In this document: one piece after another, positions 32,582-42,974 of the stretch
How positions within the stretch are numbered: the stretch's first letter is position 1
How the letters are laid out: each line of letters starts with the position of its first letter
From: Bradyrhizobium manausense
Lineage (GTDB): Bacteria > Pseudomonadota > Alphaproteobacteria > Rhizobiales > Xanthobacteraceae
NCBI RefSeq assembly: GCF_001440035.1
Contig: NZ_LJYG01000112.1
Span: 237,361-301,360, forward strand
Reading direction: 5' to 3'
Length of the DNA stretch: 64,000 nt
Notes under the pieces: generated by a model
The model's input: only the letters and a program-made list of their open reading frames with translations
Database searches by the model: none
What the model was told of the DNA's origin: nothing
Position numbers and translations under genes: made by a program

Positions 32582-33895
32582 TCAGACCTGGTAGTAGCGC
32601 TTGGCACGCTCGGCTGCGCGCGCCGCAGCCTCTTTCGGCGTCGCAGAACCGGTGGCTGCTTCCGCGAACATGTCGACGAGGACGAAGTCGCCCATCACCG
32701 CCGCGGAGGCGTAGCCGAGATCGCCGGCATAGCCGTTGTCAAGGCAACGCTTCAAGCAATCACGGAACGGCGTGATCTTCGGGTCGGAAGTCCAGACCGG
32801 ATTGTCGTTGTAGGCCGGTAGCGGCGGCGCGACGTAGCCGTTGGAGGCAACCTCCCAGGCGTCGTAGTTCTCCTTTTCCCACATGAAACGGAGAAACTCT
32901 TTCACCGCGTTCGGATATTTCGAGTATTTGTAACCGTAGGCGATCACGATGTTCTGTTGCTCGGTCGGCTTGCCGACCGGACCGATGGGCAGGGCTGCGT
33001 GATCCGTATCCTTGGCGATCTCCTGCTGCTTCGGATCCGGGGAATTCTTGCCGACCGTCCAGATCGAGATGCCATTCAGGGTCAAGCTGAGTTCGCCGGA
33101 CAGGTAGGCCTTGTTGTTGTTGGAATCGTTCCACGACAACACGCCCGGGATGAAGGTCGGATACAGTTGCTTGACGTATTCCAGCGCGGCGATCGTTTCC
33201 GGCGACTCGATCACCACCTCGTTCTTCTCGTTGACGAGCTTGCCGCCATGCGCCCAGAGCAGCCAATGGACCCAGCCATTGGCGTCGCCTGTCGCATGTC
33301 CCAGCGCGAATCCTGCCGGGGTGTTGTTCTTCTTCAGATTCTGGCAGAGCTTGAGGAAGCCGGGCAGATCCTTCGGAAACTCTTCGAATCCGGCGGCCTT
33401 CATGTGGCTGATCCGGTAGTTCATGCAGCCGCCGGTGGCGCCCTGGGGAATGGCGATCCAGCTATTGCCCTTCTTGCCGTATTTCTCGGCGACCGGATAC
33501 CAACCGCCATATTTTGCGCCGAGATAATTCGCGACGTCGGTGACGTCGATCAGCTTCTCGGGAAATTTGTGGGCATCGTCCAGCGTGCCGATGATGAGGT
33601 CGGGACCGGCGCCGACATTGGCGGCCACTGCCGCCTTGGGGCGAATGTCATCCCAGCTCTCGGCCTCGAGCTTGACCTTGACGCCGGTGGTCTCGGCGAA
33701 CTTCTTGGTCTGCTCGGCGAACTTGTCGTACTCGGCCTGGATGAATTGCTTCCAGCGCAAGACACGGATGGAGGCGTTCGGCTCGGGCTTGTTGGTCCAC
33801 TCGGCCGCGCGCACCGGGACGACACCCGGGCCGGCCAGCAATGCTGCGCCGCCCAGGCCGGCCTTAAGCACACTTCGCCTGTCGAAATCGCTCAT
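32582..33895 (-). CDS. ABC transporter sugar-binding protein (Tat-type signal)
   Basis: A 437-residue family-1 extracellular solute-binding protein. It starts MSDFDRRSVLKAGLGGAALL, a twin-arginine signal (RRSVLK), with cleavage expected after VPVRA; the mature protein would be exported folded. The body has the MalE/UgpB-type layout (ESWDDIRPKAAVAANVGAGPD, YGYKYSKYPNAVKEFLRFM). It collects the sugar or sugar acid for the permease pair. GGGAGAG precedes the ATG. The ligand is unknown; the catabolic genes suggest a hexose- or pentose-derived acid or its parent sugar. Confidence 0.92.
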   Translation of the reverse strand: MSDFDRRSVLKAGLGGAALLAGPGVVPVRAAEWTNKPEPNASIRVLRWKQFIQAEYDKFAEQTKKFAETTGVKVKLEAESWDDIRPKAAVAANVGAGPDLIIGTLDDAHKFPEKLIDVTDVANYLGAKYGGWYPVAEKYGKKGNSWIAIPQGATGGCMNYRISHMKAAGFEEFPKDLPGFLKLCQNLKKNNTPAGFALGHATGDANGWVHWLLWAHGGKLVNEKNEVVIESPETIAALEYVKQLYPTFIPGVLSWNDSNNNKAYLSGELSLTLNGISIWTVGKNSPDPKQQEIAKDTDHAALPIGPVGKPTEQQNIVIAYGYKYSKYPNAVKEFLRFMWEKENYDAWEVASNGYVAPPLPAYNDNPVWTSDPKITPFRDCLKRCLDNGYAGDLGYASAAVMGDFVLVDMFAEAATGSATPKEAAARAAERAKRYYQV

Positions 33896-33951
33896 CGTTC
33901 TCTCCCTGATTTTTTAATTGTCTTTGGGTCGTCTTAAATCAAGAAACGCCA

Positions 33952-35013
<1,062 letters not shown>

Positions 35014-35162
35014 CTAGCTCCCTCCTCCGACCGAAACGACACATCTGCAGCGCCGCCACCGTCTTGTTTTTTCTGAACTTCGCTGACCCGAAGCCCCTTG
35101 TAACAGGCGACATTGTCAGCAGTTTGTGCGGGTTTGGCAATTTGTCTTTGGTTAGTCGTTGC

Positions 35163-35176
35163 TGGTAGCGCTGTCA
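35163..35176. promoter_or_regulatory. LacI-type operator candidate TGGTAGCGCTGTCA
   Basis: The sequence is TG-N2-AGCGCT-N2-CA, palindromic about the central CG, the layout used by LacI/GalR-type repressors. It lies in the 205-base divergent gap, 42 bases before the LacI start and 149 before the ATPase start, so one site could control both directions. Confidence 0.65.
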
Positions 35177-35218
35177 ACGATCCTTTGTTTGCGGGAATGG
35201 CTGTGTTATGAGCAACAA

Positions 35219-36316
35219 ATGGGTCGAAAGCGCACCAAGTCTGGCAAGATTCGGTTAGCGGAAGTCGCCGAGCTGGCCGGCGTCAGCCCGATCACGGCGT
35301 CGCGCTTCTTCCGCAATCCCGAGGCGTTGTCGGTCGCCAAGCGAACGCGGGTCGAAAGCGCGGCCCGGGAGCTCGGCTATGTGCCCAACCTTGCTGCACG
35401 TGCGCTGGCCTCGCAGCGCACCGAAGTGATCGGGGTCTTGATTCCGTCGCTGACCAACAACGTGTTTTCCGATGTGCTGCGCGGCATCTATGACGCGTCC
35501 GAAGGCAGCCGTTACTCGATCCAGCTGTCCAACACGCGCTACTCCATTCTCCAGGAGGAGAAGCTGCTGCGGCTGTTTCTGGCACAGAAGCCCGCAGGAC
35601 TGATCGTCACCGGCATCGACCAGACCACCGAGTCCCGCGCGATGCTTGAGGCGGCCGACTGCCCGATCGTGCAGATCATGGAAATCGGGCCCAATCCGGT
35701 CGACATGATGATCGGCTTCTCTCATTATGATGCGGCGCGCGCGGCAATTGCCCATTTGTTCGCGCAAGGCCACCGCAGGATCGGCTTCGTCGGCGCCCGC
35801 ATGGATCCCCGGGTGCAGCGCCGGCTCGACGGCTACGCCGCAGCCATGAAAGAGGCCGGCCTGTTCGACCAAAGACTGACCGTGACGACGGCAACGCCGA
35901 CCTCGGTGACGCTTGGCGGCGCGCTGTTCGCCGATCTAATCGCGCGCGAGCCCGCCATCGACGCGGTGTTCTGCGCCAATGACGACCTCGCGCTCGGCGT
36001 TCTCTTCGAATGCCGCCGGCGCGAGATCCCGGTCCCCGATCAGATCGCGATCGTCGGCTTCAACGACCTCGAATTCATGGCCTCCTCGGTGCCGACGCTG
36101 ACGAGCGTGCGGACCAATCGTTACGAGATGGGCAGCACGGCTGCCGCGATGCTGATCGAGGCGATCGAGGGAAAGCGCCCTGAAAAGCCCGTGCTCGATC
36201 TCGGCTTCACGGTGATCGAACGACAGAGTTCGCAAGCACAGCGGCCGACGGCGAGCCCCCGCGCGGGCGAATGGGTGGCCGCCGTACAAAATGATAGCGT
36301 TACCAACGACCCGTGA
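35219..36316 (+). CDS. LacI-family transcriptional regulator
   Basis: A 365-residue repressor. The N-terminal helix-turn-helix reads IRLAEVAELAGVSPITASRFFRNPEALS (about 10-37), followed by the hinge helix LGYVPNLAARALASQ. The C-terminal periplasmic-binding-like domain (VIGVLIPSLTNNVFSDVL, GFVGARMD, DAVFCANDDLALG) binds the inducer. It resembles GntR-type gluconate regulators. The ATG at 35219 is chosen; the open frame upstream to 35159 would run through the candidate operator. Probable regulator of the ABC operon and of the dehydratase gene downstream. Confidence 0.92.
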   Translation: MGRKRTKSGKIRLAEVAELAGVSPITASRFFRNPEALSVAKRTRVESAARELGYVPNLAARALASQRTEVIGVLIPSLTNNVFSDVLRGIYDASEGSRYSIQLSNTRYSILQEEKLLRLFLAQKPAGLIVTGIDQTTESRAMLEAADCPIVQIMEIGPNPVDMMIGFSHYDAARAAIAHLFAQGHRRIGFVGARMDPRVQRRLDGYAAAMKEAGLFDQRLTVTTATPTSVTLGGALFADLIAREPAIDAVFCANDDLALGVLFECRRREIPVPDQIAIVGFNDLEFMASSVPTLTSVRTNRYEMGSTAAAMLIEAIEGKRPEKPVLDLGFTVIERQSSQAQRPTASPRAGEWVAAVQNDSVTNDP

Positions 36317-36443
36317 GTAGTATCCCAACCATGAGGAAATGTTCGCCAGCAGGCGGGCCGTCTGACCATGCTCGCGCTGCCGGGCAGCGCACCGATCGAC
36401 ATCCCGAACGTCGGACCGTGCGTTTGCATTGAAGGAGAAACCC

Positions 36444-38273
36444 ATGACAAAAAACCCAACCAATGGGCACGCGCCCGCCGGCAACGGCACCCGCCGCCAT
36501 CTTCGCTCGCAGGACTGGTTCAACAATCCGCATAATCCGGGCATGACCGCGCTCTATATGGAGCGCTACCTGAATTTCGGCCTCACCCGCGCCGAGCTGC
36601 AATCCGGCAAGCCGATCATCGGTATCGCCCAGACCGGCAACGACCTGTCGCCCTGCAACCGCCACCATATCGAGCTGGCCCACCGCGTCCGCGAGGGCAT
36701 CCGCGAGGCCGGCGGCATTGCGATGGAATTCCCGACCCACCCGATCCAGGAGACCGGCAAGCGCCCGACCGCGGCGCTGGACCGCAACCTCGCTTATCTC
36801 GGCCTGGTCGAGGTGCTCTACGGCTACCCGCTCGACGGCGTGGTGCTGACCACCGGCTGCGACAAGACCACGCCGGCCTGCATGATGGCGGCGGCGACCG
36901 TCAACCTGCCCGCGATCGTGCTGTCGGGCGGGCCCATGCTGAACGGCTGGCACAATGGCGAGCGCACCGGCTCCGGCACCATCGTCTGGAAGTCGCGCGA
37001 GCGGCTCGCCGCCGGCGAGATCGACTATGAAGAGTTCATGGAGATCGTGGCGTCCTCGGCGCCGTCGGTCGGCCATTGCAACACCATGGGCACGGCCTCG
37101 ACCATGAACGGCCTTGCCGAAGCGCTCGGCTTCTCGCTGCCGGGCTGCGCGGCCATCCCCGCTCCCTATCGCGAGCGCGGCCAGATCGCCTATGAGACGG
37201 GAAAACGTATTGTCGAGATGGTCTGGGAAGACCTCAAGCCGTCGGACATCCTGACCCGCAAGGCGTTCGAGAACTGCATCGTCATCAATTCGGCGATCGG
37301 CGGCTCGACCAACGCGCCGATCCACATCAACGCGTTGGCACGACACATCGGCGTCGAGCTGTCGATCGACGACTGGCAGAAAATCGGCCACGACGTGCCG
37401 CTGCTGGTCAACATGCAGCCGGCCGGATTCTATCTTGGCGAGGAATTCCACCGCGCCGGCGGCGTGCCCGCGGTGGTGCGCGAATTGATGAAGCACAAGC
37501 GCATCCATGAGGACGCGGTCACCGTCAACGGCCGCGGCATCGGCGATAATTGCAAGAATGCGCCGGCGCCCGACAACGACGTGATCTGGGCCTACGACAA
37601 GCCGCTGGTGAAGGACGCCGGCTTCCTGGTGCTGAGGGGCAATCTGTTCGATTCTGCGATCATGAAGACCTCGGTGATCTCCAAGGAGTTTCGCGATCGC
37701 TACTTGAGCAACCCGAAGGATCTGAACGCCTTCGAGGGCCGCGCCGTCGTGTTCGAGGGGCCGGAGGATTATCACGCGCGGATCGACGATGCCTCGCTCG
37801 ACATCGACGAGCATTGCGTGCTGTTCATCCGCGGCACCGGCCCGATCGGCTACCCCGGTGGTGCCGAGGTCGTGAACATGCAGCCGCCGGCGGCGCTGAT
37901 CAAACGCGGCATCCTGTCCCTGCCCTGCATCGGCGATGGCCGTCAGTCCGGCACCTCGGGCTCGCCGTCCATCCTGAACGCCTCGCCGGAAGCCGCCGCC
38001 AACGGCGGCCTCGCGATCCTCAGGACCGGCGACAAGGTCCGCATCGACCTCAACAAGGGCAGCGCCAACATCCTCATCTCCGAGGAGGAACTGAAGAAGC
38101 GCCATGCCGAGCTGAAGGCCGCCGGCGGCTTCAAGCATCCGCCGAACCAGACGCCGTGGCAGGAGATCTATCGTAGCACTGTCGGCCAGCAATCGACCGG
38201 CGCCTGCATGGAGCTCGCCACGCGCTACCAGAACGTCGCCTCGGCGTTTGGCGTGCCGCGGGATAATCACTGA
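36444..38273 (+). CDS. IlvD/EDD-family sugar-acid dehydratase (xylonate dehydratase-like)
   Basis: A 609-residue Fe-S dehydratase removing water from an aldonate to give a 2-keto-3-deoxy acid. Cluster cysteines C71 (SPCNRHH), C139 (TTGCDKTTP) and C212 (GHCNTMG) have the spacing I recall for Caulobacter xylonate dehydratase (60/128/201), and the opening [21 protein letters not shown] is similar. GAAGGAG stands before the ATG at 36444. Its product would suit the KDG kinase and KDPG aldolase encoded on the other side of the regulator if the acid has six carbons. Xylonate, arabonate, gluconate and fuconate are all possible substrates. Confidence 0.9.
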   Translation: MTKNPTNGHAPAGNGTRRHLRSQDWFNNPHNPGMTALYMERYLNFGLTRAELQSGKPIIGIAQTGNDLSPCNRHHIELAHRVREGIREAGGIAMEFPTHPIQETGKRPTAALDRNLAYLGLVEVLYGYPLDGVVLTTGCDKTTPACMMAAATVNLPAIVLSGGPMLNGWHNGERTGSGTIVWKSRERLAAGEIDYEEFMEIVASSAPSVGHCNTMGTASTMNGLAEALGFSLPGCAAIPAPYRERGQIAYETGKRIVEMVWEDLKPSDILTRKAFENCIVINSAIGGSTNAPIHINALARHIGVELSIDDWQKIGHDVPLLVNMQPAGFYLGEEFHRAGGVPAVVRELMKHKRIHEDAVTVNGRGIGDNCKNAPAPDNDVIWAYDKPLVKDAGFLVLRGNLFDSAIMKTSVISKEFRDRYLSNPKDLNAFEGRAVVFEGPEDYHARIDDASLDIDEHCVLFIRGTGPIGYPGGAEVVNMQPPAALIKRGILSLPCIGDGRQSGTSGSPSILNASPEAAANGGLAILRTGDKVRIDLNKGSANILISEEELKKRHAELKAAGGFKHPPNQTPWQEIYRSTVGQQSTGACMELATRYQNVASAFGVPRDNH

Positions 38274-38277
38274 CGTT

Positions 38278-38379
38278 GTCATTCCGGGGCGCGCGCAGCG
38301 CGAGCCCGGAATCCATCAATCCACAAACTTTGCCGCACAATGGATTCCGGGCTCGCGCCAAGAGGCGCCCCGGAATGAC
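38278..38379. repeat. GTCATTCCGGGGC-family palindromic repeat
   Basis: The left arm starts GTCATTCCGGGGCGCGCG and the right arm ends GCGCCCCGGAATGAC, with CCCGGAATCCATCAATCC and TGGATTCCGGG pairing inside. It occupies nearly all of the gap between the dehydratase gene and the first SDR gene, and its right half is almost the same as bases 1-40. Confidence 0.88.
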
Positions 38380-38399
38380 CAACTCAAAGGGAGAACACC

Positions 38400-39131
38400 A
38401 TGGCCAACCGCCTCAAGGGCAAGCGCGCCGTCGTCACGGCTGCAGCCGCAGGCATCGGGCGCGCATGCGCGCTCGCATTCGCGCGTGAGGGCGCAACCGT
38501 CATCGCCACCGACATCAACGAGGCGGGCATCGCAGGCCTGACCAGGGAGGGCGTCGCCGAAGTGGCGAAACTCGACGTCCGCAACACGGCCGACGTCAAC
38601 GCTTTTGCAAAACGTGTCGGCAAGATCGACATCCTGCTCAACGCGGCCGGCTTCGTGCACCACGGGACCATCCTGGATTGCTCGGAAGAGGATTTCGATT
38701 TCTCGTTCGACCTCAACGTCAAGTCGATGCACCGGACCATCAAGGCCTTCCTGCCTGACATGATCGCCGGCGGCGGCGGCAGCATCGTCAACATCTCGTC
38801 CTGCGCGGCGCTGCGGCCGCCGGCGAACCGCTACGTTTACAGCTCATCCAAGGCCGCGGTGTCGCTGCTGTCGCGCGCGGTCGCGCTGGACTTCATCACC
38901 AAGGGCATCCGTTGCAACGCGATCTGCCCCGGCACCGTCGAGACCCCCTCGATGCTCGACCGCGCCGCCGCGCAAGGGCCGCAGGGCAAGGAGATGTTCA
39001 TCTCGCGCCAGAAGATGGGCCGGCTCGGCACTGCCGAGGAGATCGCATCCATGGCGGTCTATCTCGGCAGCGACGAGAGCGCCTTCACCACCGGTGTCGA
39101 CCTCGTGGTTGACGGCGGCTACATGCTCTGA
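38400..39131 (+). CDS. Short-chain dehydrogenase (DHRS6/KDF-dehydrogenase-like)
   Basis: A 243-residue classical SDR with the coenzyme loop TAAAAGIGRACALAF (13-27), an acidic residue after strand 2 (ATDIN) suggesting NAD preference, and the catalytic YSSSK. LNAAGFVHHGTILDC and NAICPGTVETPSM resemble mammalian DHRS6/BDH2 and bacterial 2-keto-3-deoxy-L-fuconate dehydrogenases. In this locus oxidation of a 2-keto-3-deoxy sugar acid is plausible. It is read with the dehydratase and the second SDR gene 20 bases later. Confidence 0.88.
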   Translation: MANRLKGKRAVVTAAAAGIGRACALAFAREGATVIATDINEAGIAGLTREGVAEVAKLDVRNTADVNAFAKRVGKIDILLNAAGFVHHGTILDCSEEDFDFSFDLNVKSMHRTIKAFLPDMIAGGGGSIVNISSCAALRPPANRYVYSSSKAAVSLLSRAVALDFITKGIRCNAICPGTVETPSMLDRAAAQGPQGKEMFISRQKMGRLGTAEEIASMAVYLGSDESAFTTGVDLVVDGGYML

Positions 39132-39151
39132 CGCCCACCGGATCACATCTG

Positions 39152-39898
39152 ATGAACAAGATTGATCTCAACGACCGTGTCGCCGTCGTCACTGGCGGCG
39201 CGCAGGGCTTTGGCCGCGCCATCACCGAGCGCTTCGTCGCTTCCGGCGCCAGGGTCGCAATCTGGGACTTTGATTCAGACTTGGCGGAGAAGACCGCCGC
39301 GGAGATCGGCGACAACGTCCGCGTCTTCAAGGTCGACGTCACCGACACCGCAGGCGTCGAGCAGGCCCGCGATGGGACGCTCGCCGCCTTCGGCAGGATC
39401 GACATCCTCGTCAACAATGCCGGCATCGCCGGCATCAACAAGCCGGTCTGGGAGACCGATCTGGAGGAATGGCGGAAAGTCCTGCGCATCAACCTCGACG
39501 GCCCCTTCATCGTCTGCAAGGCCATCGTGCCCGTGATGCTCAAGCAGAAATACGGGCGGATCGTGAACATCGCCTCGATCGCCGGCAAGGAAGGCAATCC
39601 CAACGCCTCGCACTATTCGGCCTCCAAGGCTGGCCTGATCGCGCTGACGAAATCGCTCGGCAAGGAGCTCGCCGCGCATGATATTCTCGTGAATGCGGTG
39701 ACGCCGGCGGCGGCCAAGACCGCGATCTTCGACCAGATGACGCAGCAGCATATCGATTTCATGCTGTCTAAAATCCCGAAAGCGCGCTTCGTGCTGGTGG
39801 AAGAACTGGCGGCGATGGTCGCGTGGCTCGCATCCGAAGACTGCGCGTTCTCGACCGGCGCGGTGTTCGATATCTCGGGTGGACGGGCAACCTATTGA
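39152..39898 (+). CDS. Short-chain dehydrogenase (FabG-like sugar dehydrogenase)
   Basis: A 248-residue SDR with VTGGAQGFGRAI (13-24), an aspartate after strand 2 (IWDFDSD) favouring NAD, NNAGIAG, and the active-site HYSASKAGLIALTKSLGKEL. The fold also covers 3-oxoacyl-ACP reductases, but the position behind a sugar-acid dehydratase suggests oxidation of the parent sugar or of a deoxy keto-acid. Last gene of the LacI-dehydratase-SDR-SDR run with likely metabolic linkage. Confidence 0.87.
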   Translation: MNKIDLNDRVAVVTGGAQGFGRAITERFVASGARVAIWDFDSDLAEKTAAEIGDNVRVFKVDVTDTAGVEQARDGTLAAFGRIDILVNNAGIAGINKPVWETDLEEWRKVLRINLDGPFIVCKAIVPVMLKQKYGRIVNIASIAGKEGNPNASHYSASKAGLIALTKSLGKELAAHDILVNAVTPAAAKTAIFDQMTQQHIDFMLSKIPKARFVLVEELAAMVAWLASEDCAFSTGAVFDISGGRATY

Positions 39899-39905
39899 GG
39901 ACACC

Positions 39906-40298
39906 ATGATCCGGGAAGGTGGATGCCTGTGCGGCGCAGTACGGTTCAAGGCGGAGGGCGAACCGCTGAACGTGCGCATCTGTCACTGCCGCATGTGCCA
40001 GAAGGCGATGGGCTCGCCCTATTTCGCCCGCGCCCAGTTCGACCAGAAGGCGCTGACAGTCGAGGGTGAGACCGGCCGCTACAAGTCGTCCGAGGCGATC
40101 GACCGCGTGTTCTGCAAGACCTGCGGCACGCGGCTGTTCTCCTGGCGGCGCAACGGCACACTGGCCGGCGTCGCGCTTGCGACCTTCGACGACCGCAACG
40201 CCTTCGCGCCGACCGAGCACATCTGGGTCTCGGAAAAGCTCGCCTGGGTGAAACTCGACGACGGCCTGACGCAGTATGAGACGACGATCCCGGCCTGA
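39906..40298 (+). CDS. GFA-family (glutathione-dependent formaldehyde-activating-like) protein
   Basis: A 130-residue zinc-binding protein. Cysteines occur as GGCLCGAVRF, ICHCRMCQKAMGSP and FCKTCGTRLF, the three blocks of the GFA/CENP-V fold, which binds one or two zinc ions. Founding members were linked to glutathione-formaldehyde adduct formation, but most homologues have no proven activity. GAGGA precedes the ATG at 39906, 8 bases after the SDR stop, so it is probably co-transcribed. The frame can be extended upstream to 39879, overlapping the SDR. Confidence 0.85.
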   Translation: MIREGGCLCGAVRFKAEGEPLNVRICHCRMCQKAMGSPYFARAQFDQKALTVEGETGRYKSSEAIDRVFCKTCGTRLFSWRRNGTLAGVALATFDDRNAFAPTEHIWVSEKLAWVKLDDGLTQYETTIPA

Positions 40299-40300
40299 GG

Positions 40301-41212
40301 TCAGGGCTGCCTTGAAACGGTGATGCTTGCCGCCTGCACGCGCTTTCCCGTTGTCGTGGCTAACCAAATCCCTGCGAACACCGCGACAATGCCGGCCGCG
40401 AGATTCCAGCGCAGCGGCTCATGCAGCAGCCATGCGCCGACCAGCGATGCCGTGATCGGATTGACCGTGACCGAAATCGCCACGCGCGTCGGCGTGGTCC
40501 GCTCCAGCGCGAAGGCCCAGAGATAGAAGGTCAGCGCCGCGCCGAAGGCCCCGAGATAAAGCGCAGCCAGCCATTGGGGCGTGCCGAAATCTGCAACCGG
40601 CGCGAAGCTGCCTCGAAAACTTGAAAGCAGGATGAGGCAGAGACCGCCCGCGGCCATGCTCATGGTCGTAAACCCGATCGGGCTGGAGCGCCGGATCAGC
40701 GGCTTCGACCAGATACCATACAGCGCCATGCACAGCGCAGCCGCCATCATCAGAAGATCACCGCGCCAGGCCCCTGACGGCGCCGAGCTCAAGTCAGAGA
40801 GAAGCGCGACGGCAACGCCTGATGTTGCCACCACGACACCAATTGACTTGCGCCAGGTCAGGGCTTCGCTGCCGAGCGCGGCGCCAATCACTAGCGACAA
40901 CAGTGGCAACGTCGATAGCGCGAGCGCGCCGCGCGCGGCCGTCGTGAAGATCAGCGATGCATTGAACAGGATTGGAAACAGCGCGAAAAACAATATGCCG
41001 AGGCCGACGGTAGCCGCCCAGTCATCGCGCTCCGGCCAGCGGTCGCCGCGCAGCAGGGTCAGCGGCAGTAGCAGCAGAAAGCCAATGCCAAACCGGAATG
41101 AGCCAATCGCCAGCGGATCGATGCTGCCGACGAGATAGCGCGTCGCGCCAATCGAGGTGCCGCCCAGCGCGCTCGACAGCACCGCGGCCAGAACGCCGAA
41201 AATCTCGCTCAC
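40301..41212 (-). CDS. EamA/DMT-family transporter
   Basis: A 303-residue membrane protein of about ten hydrophobic helices in two EamA repeats (repeat boundary near residue 150), as in RhaT/YdcZ-type drug/metabolite exporters. It probably exports a small metabolite or amino acid. It faces a LysR gene across a 92-base gap, an arrangement in which the regulator usually controls the exporter. Its 3' end converges with the GFA gene, with only two bases between them. Confidence 0.88.
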   Translation of the reverse strand: MSEIFGVLAAVLSSALGGTSIGATRYLVGSIDPLAIGSFRFGIGFLLLLPLTLLRGDRWPERDDWAATVGLGILFFALFPILFNASLIFTTAARGALALSTLPLLSLVIGAALGSEALTWRKSIGVVVATSGVAVALLSDLSSAPSGAWRGDLLMMAAALCMALYGIWSKPLIRRSSPIGFTTMSMAAGGLCLILLSSFRGSFAPVADFGTPQWLAALYLGAFGAALTFYLWAFALERTTPTRVAISVTVNPITASLVGAWLLHEPLRWNLAAGIVAVFAGIWLATTTGKRVQAASITVSRQP

Positions 41213-41276
41213 GATTGCTCCCTGACGAACGCGCTGACGAACAGCATACGGGCCGTGCCAAAACTGAGAATGGAAT

Positions 41277-41306
41277 TTCCGTCATACTGGGATAACGTTC
41301 CGTCAT
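41277..41306. promoter_or_regulatory. Direct repeat TTCCGTCAT x2, 21 bases apart
   Basis: TTCCGTCAT occurs at 41277-41285 and again at 41298-41306, the second copy overlapping the LysR start codon. A spacing of 21 bases places both on the same DNA face. It may be an autoregulatory site for the LysR/EamA pair, or chance. Confidence 0.4.
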
Positions 41307-42171
41307 GACCGCGCCCGACCTCGATCCCGATCTGCTGAGGGCTTTTCTCGCCGTCGCCGAGCATCGCTCGTTCACGCGCGCGGCCGATCGGCTCAACCGC
41401 ACACAGTCGGCGGTGAGCGTGCAGGTCCGGCGCCTCGAGCAGCGGCTCGGCACAAAGTTGTTTCAGCGCAATCGGGACGGCATCGTGCAGACCGCCGCGG
41501 GCAAAGAGCTGCGCGCCTATGCCCAGCGTATCCTTGCCCTTCATGCGGAAGCGGTCGACGCCTTGCGCGCGCGCAAGCCCGAGGCGGTCATTCGCCTCGG
41601 CGTGATGGACGATTATGGCACGATCGTCGTTCCGCCGCTGCTGGCGAGCTTTGCCAAGAATCATCCGACCGTCAGGGTCGAGGTCGAGACCGGGCTGACC
41701 GCCACCATGCCGGCCCGCCTCGGCGAGGGCTATGACCTCGTCATCGCCATGCATCCGGAAGGGCGTGGCGAGGGCGAGCTGTTGCGGCGCGAGCAGGCCG
41801 TCTGGGCAGCCGCCGCCGCTTGTCGCGCCATGGCGGAAGACACCCTGCCCGTCGCGCTCTACCCGCCGGGCTGCCTGTTCCGCCAATGGGCCGCGGAAGC
41901 ACTTGATCACGCCGGCCGGCCCTGGCGGCTCGCCTTTGTCAGCCGGACGACGGCGGCGGTGGAATCGATCGCAGCGGAAGGCCTTGCGGTGACCGTGGTG
42001 AAGGCCGGCACCCTGCCGCGCCGCCTTCGACCTCTCGGCTTACGCGACGGCCTGCCGCCGCTGCCGGTGGCGGACATCCGCCTCCATTGCGCGCGCGGCC
42101 TATCGCGCCCGGCGGCACTGCTCGCCGATCATCTGCAACGTGGCATTTCGGAACGGGCCACCCTATGTTGA
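41305..42171 (+). CDS. LysR-family transcriptional regulator
   Basis: A 288-residue LTTR. The helix-turn-helix is DLLRAFLAVAEHRSFTRAADRLNRTQSAVSVQVRRLEQRLG (about residues 9-48), and the remainder is a LysR effector domain with GVMDDYGTIVVPPLLASF. The divergent EamA exporter gene is the likely target. The start is the ATG at 41305, which lies within the second TTCCGTCAT copy. Confidence 0.92.
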   Translation: MTAPDLDPDLLRAFLAVAEHRSFTRAADRLNRTQSAVSVQVRRLEQRLGTKLFQRNRDGIVQTAAGKELRAYAQRILALHAEAVDALRARKPEAVIRLGVMDDYGTIVVPPLLASFAKNHPTVRVEVETGLTATMPARLGEGYDLVIAMHPEGRGEGELLRREQAVWAAAAACRAMAEDTLPVALYPPGCLFRQWAAEALDHAGRPWRLAFVSRTTAAVESIAAEGLAVTVVKAGTLPRRLRPLGLRDGLPPLPVADIRLHCARGLSRPAALLADHLQRGISERATLC

Positions 42172-42239
42172 GCTGAAGCATTGCTGCACCGCCTGACGGT
42201 CGTCTGCAAGGCGACAGGCACAAACAGGCTGGATGCGAC

Positions 42240-42920
42240 GTGAACGTTTCCTTTTATGATCTCTCGGTGTGGGTGCTGCCGCTGGTGCTTGCCATCACCT
42301 TCCATGAAGCCGCGCACGGTTTTGTCGCGCACCGGCTCGGCGACGACACAGCCTGGCAGCTTGGGCGCGTCAGCTTCAATCCTGCCAGGCACATCGATCC
42401 GTTCGGCACGCTGATATTACCGGCGATGCTGCTGTTTGCGCATTCCCCGTTCGTGTTCGGCTATGCCAAGCCCGTGCCGGTGAATTTTCGCAAGCTCAAT
42501 CATCCGAAGCTGGACATGGTCTGGGTCGCTCTCGCCGGTCCCGTCACAAACATCCTGCTGGCGCTGGTCGCAGGTCTCGCCCTCCACGCTTTGCCCTTGG
42601 CGCCGGCAGGCTCCGCACAATGGATCTTTGACAATCTCAAGAATGCGCTGCTGATCAACGCCGTGCTGGCGGTTTTCAACATGATGCCGATACCGCCGCT
42701 CGACGGCGGACGGGTCGCGGTCGGGCTGTTGCCCCGCGCGCTCGCCCTGCCGCTGTCACGACTCGAGCCGTTCGGCATGATGATCCTGATCGGGCTTCTG
42801 ATTTTGCTACCGCTGGCGGGTTCCCAGCTCGGTCTAAATCTTGATGTTATTTCAGCAATACTGCGAACGTTGACCGGTTATGTGATTCAAGCTGTTCTCT
42901 TGGCCACCGGCAATGCGTAG
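42240..42920 (+). CDS. Site-2 protease family (M50) membrane metalloprotease
   Basis: A 226-residue polytopic protein. The zinc-binding helix HEAAH is at residues 22-26 inside TM1, and the third ligand region NMMPIPPLDGGR is near 144-155. This is the minimal M50 group without PDZ domains, related to SpoIVFB/YwhC. It would cleave a membrane protein within the bilayer; the substrate is unknown. It starts with GTG. It may be linked to the 146-residue membrane-anchored protein that follows 54 bases later. Confidence 0.88.
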   Translation: MNVSFYDLSVWVLPLVLAITFHEAAHGFVAHRLGDDTAWQLGRVSFNPARHIDPFGTLILPAMLLFAHSPFVFGYAKPVPVNFRKLNHPKLDMVWVALAGPVTNILLALVAGLALHALPLAPAGSAQWIFDNLKNALLINAVLAVFNMMPIPPLDGGRVAVGLLPRALALPLSRLEPFGMMILIGLLILLPLAGSQLGLNLDVISAILRTLTGYVIQAVLLATGNA

Positions 42921-42974
42921 TTGAAACAGTAACTTGATATCCCTGAAGACAAAGCCGAAGGGCTAGAGGCCAAC

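Noticed and set aside
36300-38282. 660-residue minus-strand frame antisense to the dehydratase gene
   Set aside because: High-GC shadow frame: composition rich in Ala, Arg, Gly and His with no domain pattern, while the plus strand encodes a complete Fe-S dehydratase.
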